From Trogon surrucura (lineage: Eukaryota; Chordata; Aves; Trogoniformes; Trogonidae): DNA of 64,000 nt. Under the pieces are notes generated by a model. It saw nothing but the letters and a program-made list of their open reading frames with translations. It had not been told where the DNA came from and did not search any database. Every line of letters begins with the position of its first letter. Within the stretch, counting starts at the first letter, position 1. Where the stretch lies: NCBI GenBank assembly GCA_020746105.1, contig CM036621.1:28229501-28293500 (forward strand), written 5' to 3'. Below are positions 9,001-24,030 of this stretch, piece after piece. The position numbers and the translations under genes are program-made.

Positions 9001-10154
9001 AGTAAGAATGCATGAATTTAGTGCATACAGGAATTTACTTGAGAAGAACCAGAAACTTATTGAGCTGTTTTGGAGAGAGGATGAATTAAAGGAGGAGAAA
9101 TAGGGCATAATTAAAGGCTATTTTTGTCCTTTAAGAAGAAAATTTTTTTGACTTAAAAAATCAAAACCAGCTGTTTAAGAGCAATTTTGGTTTTGTGCTT
9201 GAAACAAGAAACCATCTTTAGAAAAATGTATGTATCCATCAGGTTAAAAATCTCTGTGGGAAAACTATTTTTTTTCTTATTGATTAAGAAACTGAGGCTG
9301 TATGTATTGATGCCTCTTGGAAAGGCATTGTAGTTGAAAGCAACTCCATGTTCTTTTTGTGGCCTCTCCAATATCATGTGCAAAGGGCAACACCGGCATA
9401 AAGTTAATAGATTAATGTTTTTTTTAAAAAAACAAGAAAAAATAACAATGGATATGTTGCCATTTTTATTAATGAAAACAGGCTGAAAATTCCTGGAATA
9501 GATAGATGTGCAGCGAGGATGATTTCCTTTGACCTGCTTAAAAAAAGTAACATTAATCACTGATGTACATTTCTGTCCACTTCTTCTGCCACAATTTGTT
9601 GATTAAATTATTTTGTATGAATGAAGTGCATGTAGAATGCAATTTTCTTTGAAAAAATCCACAACCACCTGAGCAACCTCACAGCTGAATCAGCTTTGAT
9701 CTTAACTAGATCTAGTGAGAGTGGACAGAAGGCTACAGCTGTGAAGAAAAACATGAAAGGAGTTGTGAGAAATAATTAAGAGCCTGTAGGAGTGAATTAT
9801 CTACTGAGCTCTGTGTTCATCCTTACCAAGACCCAAAATGTGTTGACATGAGGTAATGCACTCAGCTTCTAGTACTCTATTCTCTAGTTAGAGCAGTAGC
9901 AATGTTTGCAGCTACATTTCTAATACAAATAGGATATACAGAAAGATGAAAGTTCAGGATCTCTTAAGTTGGAGTTTTATGAATAGCAGGGAACAGTCTA
10001 TATTATTGGCCACTCATTAGGTTGGTCTAGTGATCATTGGAAATCCAGGTGCTTTGTTTTTTCTCCGGGGAGTAGATCAGTAGAATGACACCATGTGCAT
10101 GACGACAGACATATTCCTTGTAAAATAACCCTCTGGTTGCAGTCTGCAGTGTTG

Positions 10155-11297
10155 TGAAATTTGGTGGCTTTTTATGCTGGGGTTACAACATGGGTGGATG
10201 AGGGAAGAGCAACTGTTGTTACTGTTCTGCACGGCATCCTGGTCTTTAAATTGGAAGGGTGCAGATTTGATGGATGAACCACTCAGTGGATGCAGAATTG
10301 ACTGGATGATCAATGGCTTAGTGTCCAAATGGAGACCTGTGATGAGTGGAGTCCCTTGGGCATCGGTACTGGAACTGGTGCTGTTTAACGTCTTTGCTGG
10401 TGACATGGACAGTGGATCGAGTGCACCCTGAGCAAATTTTCTGACGACACCAAGCTGTGTGGTGCGATTGACATTCTGGAGGGCAGGGATTCTGTCTAGA
10501 GGGCGCTGGACAAGTTTGAGAGGTGGGCCTATGCCAACTTCATGATGTTCAGCAAGGCCAAGTGTGTGGTCCTGCACCTGGGTTGGGGCAATCCCAAGCA
10601 GAGATGGGTGGGTGACAAATGGATTGAGAGCAGCCGTGCAGTGAAGAACTTAGGGGTGCTGGCTGCTGAAATGCTAAACATGCGATGGCAGTGTGTGCTG
10701 GCAGCCCAGAAAGCCAACAGTGTCCTGGGCTGCATCAAAAGAAGTGTGGCCAGCAGCTCAAGGAAGTTGGTTCTGCCCCTCTACTCTTGTGAGACTCCAC
10801 CTGGAGCTCTGAAGCCCCAACACAAGAAGGATGTGGACTTGTCTGGAGGAGGCTGCAAAGATGATCAAGGGGCTGGAGCATCTTCCCTAGAAGGACAGGC
10901 TGAGAGAGTTGGGGTTGTTCAGCCTGGAGAAGGAAAGGCTCCAGGGAGACCTTATAGTGACCTTCCCAGTACCTCAAGGGGGCCTGGCCTACAGGAAAAC
11001 TGGGGAGGAACTTTTTGTAAGGGCATGTGGTAACAGGACAAGGAACAATGGTTTAAACTAGAGCAGGGCAGATTTGGATTATACTTTAGGAAGAAGTTCT
11101 GTACTCTGAGGATGGTGAGGCACTGGAACAGGTTGCCCAGAGAAGCTGTGGATGCTTCATCCCTGGAAGTGTTGAAGGCCTGGTTGGATGGAGCTTGGAG
11201 CAACCTGGTCTAGTGGGAGGTGTCCCTGCCCATTTCATGGGGCTGGGAACTAGATGGTCTTCTAGTTCCCTTCCAACCCAAATGATTCTATGAAATC
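10155..11297 (+). mobile_element. CR1 LINE fragment, about 1.1 kb, 3' part of ORF2 plus 3' UTR
   Basis: Plus-strand CR1. Characteristic phrases in order are GTGATGAGTGGAGTCCC, TTTGCTGGTGACATGGACAG, AAATTTTCTGACGACACCAA, GGTCCTGCACCTGGG, GTGAAGAACTTAGGGGTGCT, CACTGGAACAGGTTGCCCAG and the terminal TTCCAACCCAAATGATTCTA. The end lacks a poly-A tail, as is usual for CR1. It is 5'-truncated, and the reverse-transcriptase frame is interrupted, so it is inactive. The overlapping open frames inside it are fragments of this frame or shadows of it, not host genes. Confidence 0.93.
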
Positions 11298-14200
11298 ACT
11301 ACTGTAAGCAACAGAATGGACTAAGTAGGTGACTAAAGGGCTGTTTTTATAAAAGTCTTGCAGAGGGCAGTATGTAACTGTAACAGTCTTAAAATACTGA
11401 ACCCTTTTCTCAGATACTCAAAACCTTATCATGTTTTGTTAGTTAGAAAAACTTGATTAATTTAGTCAACATGGGACTGATTCCTCAATACTCATTGTCT
11501 TTAAGTCTACGCTTCTGAAGCAGAGTTGAAGCCACCGCTGCAAGACGCAATTATTTTTGTGGAGAGGCAGTAATAACAGCACACGCACAGCTTGTCCAGA
11601 AAAGGGTATTTCTGTTTTGTGAAAGATTCTGCTTGTTGACGTTTTCTTTTATCCCATGCTGAAACAGAATGTTGACATGGTGGAACTTCAGGCAAACCAG
11701 AACAATTTGTATCAGTGTTGGGTTTTTCTAGGGGTGCCTGCGGCTCAGCCGGCTGGTAGGCAAGCTGGAAAGAAGCCAGCCAGGCTGCCAAGCTGGTTGG
11801 ACAGCGGGGAGTGCCTGCCTGCCTGGCTTCTGAGGAGGGTTTTGGCAGAATAAACATGTTCTCAAGGAATATTTTTCCATTCTCTTGAATCAGCATTTTA
11901 ATCAGAACATTGTTGATCAGCTGTAGTAATTTGCTGTAGAAGCAGGGGAAATGGACTTGGGCTCTGGTCTGGAAAGCTCTAATTTTACTTTCTCACTAAT
12001 TACCTGCAGAATCTGAATTTAAAATTCTCTGGAGATTGAAGTACAAAAGGCTTTTTTCCTGAACTGGAGGGCTAGATTATTAATTCACACTTAAATCTGT
12101 AAGTGACTGAGTGACATATAGGAACCAGACTTTTGCTGTGGGACTTGGTTTTTGATCACACTAATGAGAGCAGAAACAATAATGCAGAAAACGTGCTGCA
12201 CTGCAGATTTCATCTGGTTTCTGCAGTGGGGAAAGAGCCATGAGGTGTGAGCTCTTCAGATCCCCTGGACCATTGCTGTGTCAATTTCCAGCACAAGTTC
12301 TGACCTATAAAGTCCTCGGAGAGTAACAAAGAAGACATCCCACATATCTCTGTCTTTCAGTGACTGATAATGCCCCCCCACCCACTCTGTAAATGTCAAT
12401 GCTTTATCTGATTTTTTTTTTCCTTGTTTTATAGCCTTTCACATGTACAGGAACTATTTCTGTTTTTTCTAGAGGAAATACAGAACCTAGCTTGCAATAC
12501 CAATGCAGTGTTTGATATCATTTATTACTGTTTGGATCCTGAGCACTGTGAAGTCAGTATGATCTAATTTGTGTGAGGGCTTGAAACTGCTTAGTCCAGT
12601 CAAACACCTGGCCTTGGGTATCTCAGCTGCTGCCTCTTCCTTCAGGAATTTTTCATGCTAAATTTATTCTTCTGCCGCTTAACTTTGGTATGCTTCATAG
12701 GATTCTTCCATGGACTACTATTACTATTCAAAGCTGAAAAACAAGTTAATGTGTTTTTCCAGAACATAAAGATGTGATAATTATTTACAAAGAGGTCCTT
12801 TTAGCTTGGTGTAATGTCACTGGTAATAAATGATTAAGGAACACTAAAAGATGACAGTACACATCCTTTCCCTGGTATCCTTTCTCAACTTTTAGTAATC
12901 AACTCCTTAGGGATTTTCTTTACTGGGAATTTCATCATGTTTAATTGCACTTAAATTCATGCAAGTATTTATTTTGAACTTGTTTGTAATTTAGCTTCCA
13001 GAACATACACTAGTGATGAGTTCCATAAGGTGATTTTGGATTGAGAGAGAAAATAACTCATTCTTGTTTTCTCCTGTTGAAATCATCACCAGGGCAGGGA
13101 GCACAAGTCACTGTTAAATGTAGCTGTTGTAACAGCTGAGGAATAGGAGTCTGTGTTGATAAACTGCTTGAGTTTTGCAGGTCAAGAGTAGCTAGGAGTT
13201 ATAAGAAAAGTCCTGAAGAAACTAAAATTTCACGTTATAATACTGGAAAATAGCTGTTGAGTCTAACAATAATAAAACAAAATGAAAAGTTAACCTACAT
13301 TCTTATTTGTGTGGCTGTTTGCAAAATCATGTAGCTGTAAGCCTTCATTTTCTCACAGTATTTTTTTTTATGCTCTTCCCTGAAATAACAAAAATAATTC
13401 CTGGTCCATGGCATCTCCCATATAAAACTATGGTAACAAATGCACCTGCATGCTGAGTGGAAGAATTATTATTAGTAGTAGAACGCTCCAGGTCTCCTTG
13501 TCTAGAAAGGTGATATTTACTTCATCATGAAACATAAAAAAAGGTGTAAATTGAAGATGGAGAAATCTAGAAGGGCTGGTAAGTGTATGTGTCTTACAAG
13601 CAAATCAAGCCTGTAAGGTTAAATACTCCCATTCCTGCAGACTCTGCTTCTTTTGACTTTGGTGACCCTACCAGGGAAGGGAGAAAAGGTGCACTTCTGT
13701 TTGAGGAAAAGTTTTTTAATTTTTCTCGTGAATTATTGTTTTCTATCTCTAGAAAGTCGTGCAACTGTTTTGGGAGTGGACTGACTTATATTCTTTCCGA
13801 TAGAGCTATCTTATCTTGGTGCATGAAGTATTGGAGGAACAGATCCTCTATCTCTTCAGACTTTCAAACCCGCGGTAAGAAAATTGTCCTATAAATCAGA
13901 TAAGCTATTATCTATGTCTCCATGGAAAGCCACTTATGGCCATGTTAAAAGATGTGTTTTGTGTCTTTGTCACTGCACTCAAGGGTGATGAGATGTAGGA
14001 GAAAAATCCTTAGATTAAAAAGGAGCTGGGGAGAGGATTTAAAACCAATATCCTAAGGATGATAGGGATATAATTATGAACAACCTCTCACCTGGACTTT
14101 TTTTCCACTCTTGTTTCTCTATAAAGTGTTTTAGATAACTCATGTCTGTTCTGTAGCTGTAAAGAATTCACAATAAAAGTAAATTTTAAGGATTCTTGTG

Positions 14201-17200
14201 ACTGAGGCTGTTAAACTTTTTCTGTATGGAAGCTACTTGACATAAAATATCTGTGAACAGCAATGAATTCTGCATTGTGGACCCATTTGGTTTATTAGAA
14301 TCAGATAAAGGAGAAGTATTTTGAAACATTTTTAAAATCTTGAGACAGCTTTTTAGTTTGCAGTTCTCTTGGATGTTCACTAGAAGATACTTGGTTTAAT
14401 TAAGCTGAACTGACCATCATGGCTTGATCCAGTGTGTACAGCAGCATGGGGTAGAAATCTAAAATGTCTGGAATGGCACCTGACATTAAATTATTAATTC
14501 AGCCTGGATAGTGCTGTAGTTTACAGTCATGTGGGCATATAGGACCTTTATATCTTTCTTGCCCCTGCATCCATCAGGAACCCTCTTCAAGGAAAAAAGG
14601 AGGAGGAATGAAGGGCTGGTATAAGTTGTCCTAGAAGGCTGGAGCCGTGTAATCATTTTCCTCAATGTTTTTTGTTCCTGGTCTAGACTGTTAGTAAATA
14701 TTCTCAAGGGCCAAATGCGTGCTATCCAAAGAACAGGAGAATGGAACAGGTTTTTAAGGAGATTTTTACTGTTTAGCCTAAGCTTCAGGTTGAAAGCATG
14801 ATGAGAACAGGAATTTAAGCCCGACTGGCTAGTACTTACATTGATATTCTTTATTAATCTCAAGGATTTAAGAAAACTTTCCATAATCCATGTCTGAAAT
14901 TCTCTTAATCATCATAGATCAGCTAGGACAGCCACAAATGCTCTTAATGTGTGGCATTTTTTTTAAAAAAACAAGTTAAATAGGAACCTCCTAGCGGTAG
15001 AGGAGAAATAGAAAATAGATATAGAACAGAAGTGGGTCAGCATCTGTTTGGTGTGGCTGGAGGCCGAGTGTTGAGTTTTCAAATGCCTGAACACCAACCA
15101 TTAGAAAAGCATTGCGAGGGGATGGGGAGCAGATAGTCTTAGAAGGAGTTTTTTGTGGTGTTGGTGTCTCTACAGCATGTGCCTCAGCTGGCCTTCGACT
15201 GTTCCTTCATCTCTCCGCTGCTGATCAGCACCAGTCAACCTTGACTTTTGAAGGGTTTCCTGCTGCTTGCCTACTGTTTGGCCTGTGCTTTGTCTGGAAA
15301 GCTTCGTTCTTCTTTGGCCTTTGACAGCAGGCTTCTTTCCAGGCACGCTCAGAGCGAGTAGCAGAGAACAGATGGATGGACGCAGCGGGTTTGCTTCTGA
15401 GCGAGAGTTTTACCATGACTGCCCGGAGTGGTGAAAGACAACTTCATTATATGGATGAGAGATTTAAGAGGAGGAAAGCATGCTGATGCAAGAAGGAGTT
15501 TTAGTCAACAGCATTTATCCTTTGAGAACCTGTGCATAATTTTAACTAGAGCAAAGCAAAAATGAAGAACTTGAAAATGTAATGAACTGAAGGAGAGTAG
15601 AAATGTTGCATTATTTGGGTGGGAATTACATGGTTGAAGCTTAGATCTTCACCATGCAATGGCTGAAGTACAAAGCTGTAAGTGCATGGACCAAAGGCTT
15701 TTTTCTTTGTTAACAGTGAGACACTCAGTTGTACTTCACATGGTCAAAAGATGTTTGCAGAAAAGTAGCAGAGAAATTCAGGCTCAGGGGAAAGTGGCCC
15801 TGGACAAAGGTGACACATATTCATTATGGTAACACAAACTGACACATTTTCACTGATGAGAAAAATAGCAATTGATTGTAGAATGGAGATTGATTGGGAG
15901 GGGGAAAACAATTCTTTTTTTTTTTCTTTTTTCTTTTTTTTTTTTTGGTGAGGGAGAGGCAAATTTAATCTTGGATAATTGAATTCCACCAAGGAGAGAA
16001 TACAGGAAAGTGTACATGTGGAAAGCTAGGGGTAGAAAGCAGATGCTGCTGTCCTGTGACTCATGCTGTGCCCTGTGGAGTCAAGAAAAAGGGCTGCAGA
16101 ACTCTGACTGGAAACAGATAAGAGGAAAAATATGATTATCCTAGGATAACCTAAAATGGGTCAATGAGATAAGTCAGAAGAAAGCCAGCCGAGTGCAATC
16201 GAGGAGAACATATGTGCTAAAGAGATGACCCATAGCACGAAAAGCTACTTAGCCGTATTCTGCTAAACTTACTCAACTTACTCCTTTTTTGAGGGATGGA
16301 AAATTTCACTTTAGTGTGAAGGAAGCAAAATGTTTTAAACTTGTGTACAAGTACACACCATTTTATGTGCCTGATAATTTAGCTCTGACAATTAGTGCTT
16401 AGGGACTAGGTCTGTCTGATGTACGCTAGCTTCATAAGCTCATGCTGAGCCTGAGCTCCCAGGTGCTCTAATTTCTGGCACAAGGTAAGGGCAACACCAG
16501 TGTTTGGGTGTAGATGTCAGACTTGCAGGAATAGCAAGAAATATGCTGTGCTCAAAAGCAGTGAGTAGTGCACCTAAAAATTTCTTTCTCCATGATCAAG
16601 AATTTACATTTGTGTCATGTTTTGCAGGTTTTTCTTTGTAAACAAGAGGTCAGGAAACTTACTGGTTTAAATCAAAATTTGGCTTTTCTCGTAGCTGTTT
16701 AGTTCCAGGAGATGTTTATTTTGCAAAGTATTGTGAAAAATAGGGGTAAATTACCAGAGCTACCTACATGCCTACATGCTGACTGCAACAATGTGAGCAG
16801 ATAAGGAATCGGACAAATTGCGATGGCTGGGTATAAATTGACTGGCTTCATCTATGGAAATGAATGAAATCCCTCTGTCTTGCTACCTGGAGAGGTAGTT
16901 TTCTGCATTTTTTTGTGGGTGATGTTGGTCTCTAAAGGTACCTCTGATCAAACAGTTAATATACATCTTAAGCAGGTTGTTTTGTGTGATGGGCTTGCTA
17001 TTTGCTGACATTCTGTAGTTTTGCAGCATGAAGGGAATTAAAGGAACCCATCGCTTTGGTCATTGTGTGTGTATGGGAAGTAGGCCATAGTCTCAGCCAA
17101 AGAGCGTTCAGTCTAATTTCCCTGGCTCCCTAAATTTAGCTTGAAGAGCTATCAGTGGAGGAAAAGCCAATTAGACTCCATAGCAGAGAAAACACTAATT

Positions 17201-20200
17201 TCTTTTGGCTGATAATTCCTACAAGGGAGTTTTCAGCCAAGTAAAAGAACAGCTCTGAAAAAATAAGCCTTTGCACCGATATTGAAGCATCAGACCAGCA
17301 CAGCAACTGTCCCTGCTGAACAGTCTGCTGGGAGTGTGGGTGGATATTGGACACTGTAGACAGTGACAATAAAACTGGTGGTGTCCAGGCCACAGCATGT
17401 GTTGTCATGAGAAGAGATGTTGGCAGATGTTGGAGGTAGACCTCAGAATGATGGGCTGGATAGGTAGGAAGATGTTCTGTCCCTGACCTCCAGCTGCCTC
17501 TGCAGTGAAGCAGAGAAGTCTCAGCCCTGGCTGTGGCAGCCGGCTCTCCCCAGAGGACTTACTACAAAGCCCTCTTGTTGGCTGTAGATGTTTTGATTGG
17601 TGTATTTGTATTGCTGGGGCGTGACAATGCACAACTGAAGCCAGAATGTGCATCTGCAGCCAGGAGAGCATCACCAGGTAGATTCAAGAGAACGGGACTG
17701 GCAGCACTGGGACACCCAGCCGTGTGGCACGGCTCACAGAGAGAGGAGGACCCACCAGGCGGCTCAGTAGCGTGGGAGCTGCGTGAACAAGTAATGAGGC
17801 AAATGCAATTATAGGGTTTTTGTGCCTTGACTCCACCTAAACAGTCACAGCACAAAGGTCCCACAGTGCAGACTAAAACTTCTGAACTTCTGGGATTTGA
17901 TGAATGATTTTTGTGTGTGCAAGGAAAACTCATAGGCCCAAGCATTTTTCTGCCCCACTTGTGTGTAACAAATGCTGTTTGAGGTACGCATGTTAGGTAG
18001 ATTCAGGAAGCTATAGTACAAAGCTATGCTGTCAGAGTTGAAAGGGCATTCCTTTCTCCTTTGCTTCTCTGGTACGGTTGCCAAAAAAAGAGAAAAAAGT
18101 GTATTTATGTAATTCTCGAAAGCATAGAGCTTTTGTCTGCAACTCATCCTCCGCCTGCACCTGTCTTGTCCTTGCTAATTGCTTGTGTCATTGTGCCCAT
18201 GGTAGAATTATGGCCTTACAAGATCTGTCATTGTTTAATGCAAGTAACATGTTGCTATAGCATATAACCTGTATTTTAGAGCTCTGCTCCAAAACATGCA
18301 TTGTTCAGCAGAATCTGCTTGTTGGTTTGTCACTTTATTGACACCTATAAAGTGTTACTTCTGCACTCATTCCCGGAAAGAAGGATCAAATTTTAAAGGT
18401 ATTTAAATGGGTACAGGTTTCCTAACGCTTTTGAAAATTCCATCTGGGTAATTTTTTTTGTTGTTCATTTTAACTCGGTTCTGTTGACCTAGTGCTACCT
18501 GTGCTGTTTGAGTAGGTTTGAGCTTTGCTGCCCAAGTGGGTTAGCGTTGCCTGAGCATTGAAGGGGGAGCACTCAGGAGGACTGGATCGCAGCCAGAGAG
18601 GACTTGCTTCTGGGACCTCCCAGTAGCTGTTCTCTGCCAACACAAGTGGGTGATCATATCAGACAGTCCTGTTTGAATGGGAGCAGGCTCATACAGATTG
18701 ACATCTTGAGAAGACCCTGGTTGTGTTAATGAAATAAGTTCAATTAGCACACGTTCAGCTGTAAAGCATTTTAGACAGAGTTCATGTCTACAATAGCTCC
18801 AGCCTATGCAGGATACCCAGGATACAAATTTTTCATATTACCTTTTCCTGGGCTGAATATCGCATTAAAGGGTTTTGTGCACAAACTTATGTTTGTTTAC
18901 GTAAAGCTATACAAGCCTCTTTGAGAGTAGCTGGAGCTTTCAGATTCAAAAAGCTTTGCAGGTTCTCTTGTTTTTATTTGCCTGGAAGAAGCATTTGCAA
19001 TCATTAGAAATTATCTAAGTCAGTTTTTTAATATTAAAATGTATAGCAAAGTGTATGGGAGGGGATTTGGAGAAAGGAATAAAGGAGATGTATTACAGGG
19101 GAGAAGAAAGTGTCTGTGAGTGAATCATAAGATTCTTTCGCTGTGGTAAGCTCATGCATTTTGGTCTAAGTACTTTGTGAATATATTGCTTGCTATTGCT
19201 CTATTTTTCTTGCACAGGTAAGTTAAAGAATGACAAAATGCTTTTCCTGAAACAGTTTTTGGGTACTGGATGTTAAAACAAATGGGTTGAATAGTGCTGA
19301 TTCCAAATACTTTTTTTTTTTTTGGTATTTCTTACTGTCTTAGAAGTAAAATGTTCTCTAATTTGTGACATGGGCTAATGTCTCTTCAATGGGTAAGTAA
19401 GTATTTATTCTTTCTGGAATTGGTGTCTTTGAAAGAGTTTCTAGAGGTCTTTCAGTAAAGACAAGCAGCTTTTATCCCCAAATATTTCTAGACTAAACAG
19501 GACAGTAATTCTACGCTCCAGTTTACAAAGGACCCTAGCCAAGTCCCTATACCAGTTTATAAATAGGAATATACTGTAACTATACTTTCACTGGACCCAG
19601 TCCTGAATGAAGTACTTCTTCTATATAGGTTTTATTCTCTTTATTTGAAAAAAAGCTCCCCAATAAAATTGGATTTTGATATTAGAATAGTAAAAAAAAA
19701 AATTCAGGTTGTTCCAACTGCACTCTATTTTATTTACTGAATTTAGTGTTTGGGTTTTTTTTTTTAATGAAGGTGGAGGAGATCCCAAAGCACACAAGCA
19801 ATAGTTTTAGGTGAGTGGATATAAAAAGTTACTTGGACTGTCACAGAGCAGAGAGGTGGTGTTTTTGAGATTGTTGGTGACCCTGCAAGGTGAACAGATG
19901 TTTAGAAACAGAAGAAAAGATGAGAATGCGGATAACGAAGTGCTACTGTGGGCAGGCCTTCAACAAATGTCTTTTCTGAAGTTCAAGAGCTTTGTTTGAC
20001 AAAGAACATCTAGCTGAAATGATCCTGGGAGACTTTGAGGAGTTTGCTCAAAACCATGTTTTTTGGGACCCGATCTCTCCTCCTTCAGCCTGCACAGGTC
20101 AGGACAGCTTTATTGATTTTGGTGCAGTCTGGATTATAATTCTGCAGAACAAGAGTGGCTGAATTTCCATTAGGTACTCGAGAGCAAGAAGCTTTGTGCA

Positions 20201-23200
20201 CTCCTATTTATTAAGCACATCTGACACAATGCTTTAAAAATCTATACGGGGAAAAAAAAGCCTTAAATTAAAAGCAGCAGCTGCGGGATTTCCCTATGGT
20301 ATTGATATATGAAAGGTATAATGCTGTTGAAGCAAATGGCAAGATGCTGGGGAGTGCCGAGAGCTGCATACATAAGGAAGTTGTAATATTGTCCAGGATG
20401 GCTTTAATATTTTTAGTTATAAGGAAGGTAAAAATTGTCTGAACTCTTATGTGGTTTTACGTGAATGAACATTTCTTTCAAATAGAAAAGTTTGACAAAT
20501 CTGCACATAGAATAATCGTAGGGGTTTCTGTTTGTCATTTATTGTCCTCCTGTCCAAAGTTTCACACCTGGGAAGCAGAAACAGTGGTCTGTGACCAAAT
20601 GTGGGCTGTGAGGAGCGCTAACAGAAGTGGGAACAAAAGCTTTGAGCCACAATCAGCAAACAACCCAAAAGAACAAACATTCTGAACAGAGCATTCAGAA
20701 AGCAGACAGGTACACACAAGTTATGTAGGAATAGGAGAAGAAACAATCCGCTGAATTCAGTTATCTCCACCTGAATTGCAATAGAAAGTCAGTCCCCCAG
20801 AAGTAATTCGGTACAAATGGAGGTGGTTTAACCAGAAGCAATACCGTGTAATACTGCTTTAGTCCACTTACATCTTGTGTCTGTCTCTCTGACAGTTTAA
20901 GGTGCTTTTAAGTTAAATTTTGACCTGCTTTTTTATCAGTGGCCAAAAACTGAGATGTTTTAACTTCACTTGAATAATGATCTAATTTACTAGGACGGTA
21001 ATTACTCTAAATGACCACTCCGTTTTCATACTCCACTCAGAGACAGACTATTTCACCTTTAAACATGTTGAGTAATACTAAGATTAGTCCTACTGGCGTC
21101 ATGAGGTCTAATTGTGGAAAAGTTACCGTCATGTAATGAAGGTGGAAGGCTGAACTCTTTGATCGAGTTACCTGATACCTTCGAATGCTCTGGAGAATAA
21201 TGGAAATTAATATCTCAAAGGTGTGTTTTAAATGCTGTGCCTTTCACATGGAACAATTGTAGCTAAGGGTTTACACTCCAGCTTTACCTAGGCTGAGAGC
21301 TGAGTCACACAGAAACATATTCAAAGGTCAGGCCACTTAAATGCAGCTTCATAAAGTGTGGTAAGTGTGCAGAGGCATATGTGGGCAGCTTTGTTTTGAT
21401 GTTTGTTCTACTGTCAATAGAGAACAATGAATTTTAGTTCCTTTTGAAATATTTAACATTCATAAGAACTCATAACCTTACAATGCTTTAAGTTATTTTT
21501 TCATGGCCATTCTCACACTATGCTAGTGTTCTTTACGCAGACCTTTGCTTTCATGTGGCCTTAAGTGGTAAGTATTGTGTGAAATAGGACACACAAGAAT
21601 TTCCTTTCATATGTATAGCATGCATTTGTCATAGAACTATGCTTCTATATTTAAATGACCCTGAATCAGTTTTCTATTTCTACCATGTACATTTGCAATT
21701 CCTACATGAGAGAAAATTAATCACTTACTAGGGATCACATCTATCTATAGTTAACAACAGCTTTACTTACCCATAAAAGCTGTAGCTTTCCAAAATGGGG
21801 ACAATAAAGAATAGCTGATCTGTACTGTGAGCCTTTGTCCTTTACAGCTAGCAAGCTGTGAATAAGGAGAGATATTTTATAGCTTTCAAGCTGATGAGCA
21901 GCCCACAGCATGCTTACTCTCTTTTCTCCTGTCTTTTTCTGTGACCCTGCTCTTCAAATGCATCTAATGCTCTGTAATTACTTAATCCTCTGCCGCTGCT
22001 TGTGTTTCCAGTTCTTAGATGTCATTAACAGAAATGGAAACACAGCAATTATCATGCTGGGAGAGAACCTTTTGGATCTTCAAAATAATTTATATTGATT
22101 TTTCCTCTACTGTCATTCAGAAGAGTGATGATGGAATCTAATAAGGGACAGATTTCCAGGAGAGACCAGGTCACTCTGACATCCAGCTACACCAACCAGA
22201 TTTGAAAAGTGTTTGGCTCCTAGAAGCTCCTCTGACAGTCCAGCCCAAGTATATCAGTGCCTGAATCTTACCTGGTGGGTGCTAGGTGCTGGAGAATGCC
22301 TGATCTGAACTCATCTCATTCTGTTTCGTTGTCACTTTTCAAGTTTGTGTGGCTGAGGTACATGCGAGTACTCTTTTCTTTTCTGTAAGGACAACATTGG
22401 AGCCTGAAGCTGCTGTCTCTGGCTTACTGTTTTTGATCAAGCAGAATTATTATTTTTTAATTTTTTTGGTAATTGTTATTAAAAAAGAACATGCTACCTT
22501 TCAAGCAACAGTTTTAAAAATATACTTTTTTTTTTCCTGTTGCCTTTTCGGCCCACTTTATTGGGAGAGTTGAAATCTAACAAGTAAGAGCCAGTTGCAG
22601 GATGGCTTACGAAGCGCATGCTGTGCTCTGTTCAGGATGCATTACAACCCCGGAGCATGGCTGCAGCATGAGCTGGAGGAAATGCTGTCTGCCAGTTAAT
22701 GCTATTTAAAGATTGCTCCAGTAAGCAGATTGAGCTTCCCAGTGTGGTGCTGCCTGGCAGTGGCTGTGTGTGGTGGTGTTTCGGGTAGCAGCAGTGGGCT
22801 GAGTCTGTAGCGTTCTAAAACTTCTCTGCGCTGTGGAACCGTAATCGCTGCGGTGATTATAACACTGGAGGGAGTTTAAATTGCTGACTCTCAAAGATGA
22901 AGAGCGATCTGATAATGAGTTTGGAGCCTGAGGATCCTGTTGAGGGGGCTGGGATGTTTTACTGGCTCTCTTGCTAGATAATTAAAAAGCTGATCCCTTT
23001 GGCTGGGCTTATGGAGAGGGAGGGTGAGCTGTGAATGCTTTATGGAATTTTTTTCCAGTTGTAATGGCATGTTTCACAAAGTTGCAAATGAGCTGGAAAA
23101 TTAAAGTCCTAAGGTAGATTGCTACATTACATCTTGTAATGGGGAAAATTGTTTATGTGTGTATCAGTTGTTTACATTGTCACATTCGGAAAAAAATGTT

Positions 23201-24030
23201 CTACGGATACTGGAGAAATATATATAGCATATATGTTTGACTACCTAAAAGGGACTGGTATCAGTCATGAATTAAACTGCGTGTCACAAAATGGTGAGAC
23301 TTTCCTGCCAGTTCAGGGATTGAAAGTTCAGTTCTTGACCACTTTTGGATATCAAAGATGCTGCTGTTTATTGAGATAAGGGTGCAGACTGAGTCTTAAA
23401 TGGAATTATTACATACTCTCAGCATGGGCAGAGGTTGTAATGTTTGTGAAATGCAAGCAGGAGGGGTAGATGTTAGTATTTTATAGCAGACATGGTAAAG
23501 TGTGATGCCTCAAAAGAGACAAAATACGAAGTACAGAGGGGGTGAGTAGATGATGTTCGTGCAGTATTAGGTATGCCGGAAACATTCAGCCTCCACAGGG
23601 GCCAGTTCCAGAGCCTTTTGAAGTCAAGGGGAATTTTTTCAAAGGAATGCTGGATTGGGCTTATGGATATGTAGAAAATGGTAATAATGGAGAAAAAAAA
23701 AATAACAGCTACCCTTTGTAAAAGACCAAAGAGAAAAAGGAAACAAAATGACGGATACAGTAAATGGGTGAAGACAAGTAAGAAATCGCATCAGATAAAC
23801 TTACCTTCAGTGCCGTTCATTGTCTTGCTGCAGGGAATGCTAACGGGAGACCAGAGATTCATAGTGTTGCACAAAGTGCTGACAAGCAGCTGGGTATGGA
23901 AATCCTGTGCCAAATGAGCTGTGATTGTATATGCGGACTAATCATTTGCAAAGATTATGGCAAAATAAGACAGTACGGGAACTCAAAGTTATAGAACAAC
24001 ACTGTCAAGCTAAAATGCTTTTGTTGTTTG
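11298..24030. other. Gene-poor interval, no feature supported
   Basis: About 12.7 kb of AT-rich DNA between two CR1 fragments. I read both strands and found no exon with a recognisable protein product, no structural RNA and no clear transposon. Low-complexity tracts occur at about 15912-15946 (pyrimidine) and as a short T-run near 19310. The region 17400-17950 has several overlapping open frames on both strands and is relatively GC-rich, but none resembles a known family. Confidence 0.6.
15912..15946. repeat. Polypyrimidine (T with rare C) tract
   Basis: An almost pure T run broken by two single C residues, about 35 bp. Confidence 0.85.

Larger units (their letters stand above)
6817..10154. 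other. Non-coding stretch upstream of RAP1GDS1-like exon A
   Basis: This stretch must hold the first intron, and possibly the short ATG exon and promoter of the RAP1GDS1-like gene, but I could not pinpoint them. Within it are an old CR1-like relic at about 7260-8450 and a T/G-rich tract at 8916-9000. The open frames present are short and unrecognised. Confidence 0.6.

Noticed and set aside
10174-11203. Open frames of 69-166 codons on both strands
   Set aside because: They lie inside the CR1 fragment and are either pieces of decayed LINE ORF2 or its shadows.
17405-17945. Cluster of overlapping 89-127 codon open frames on both strands
   Set aside because: No recognisable family and no clear splice context. 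Locally higher GC explains the open frames.
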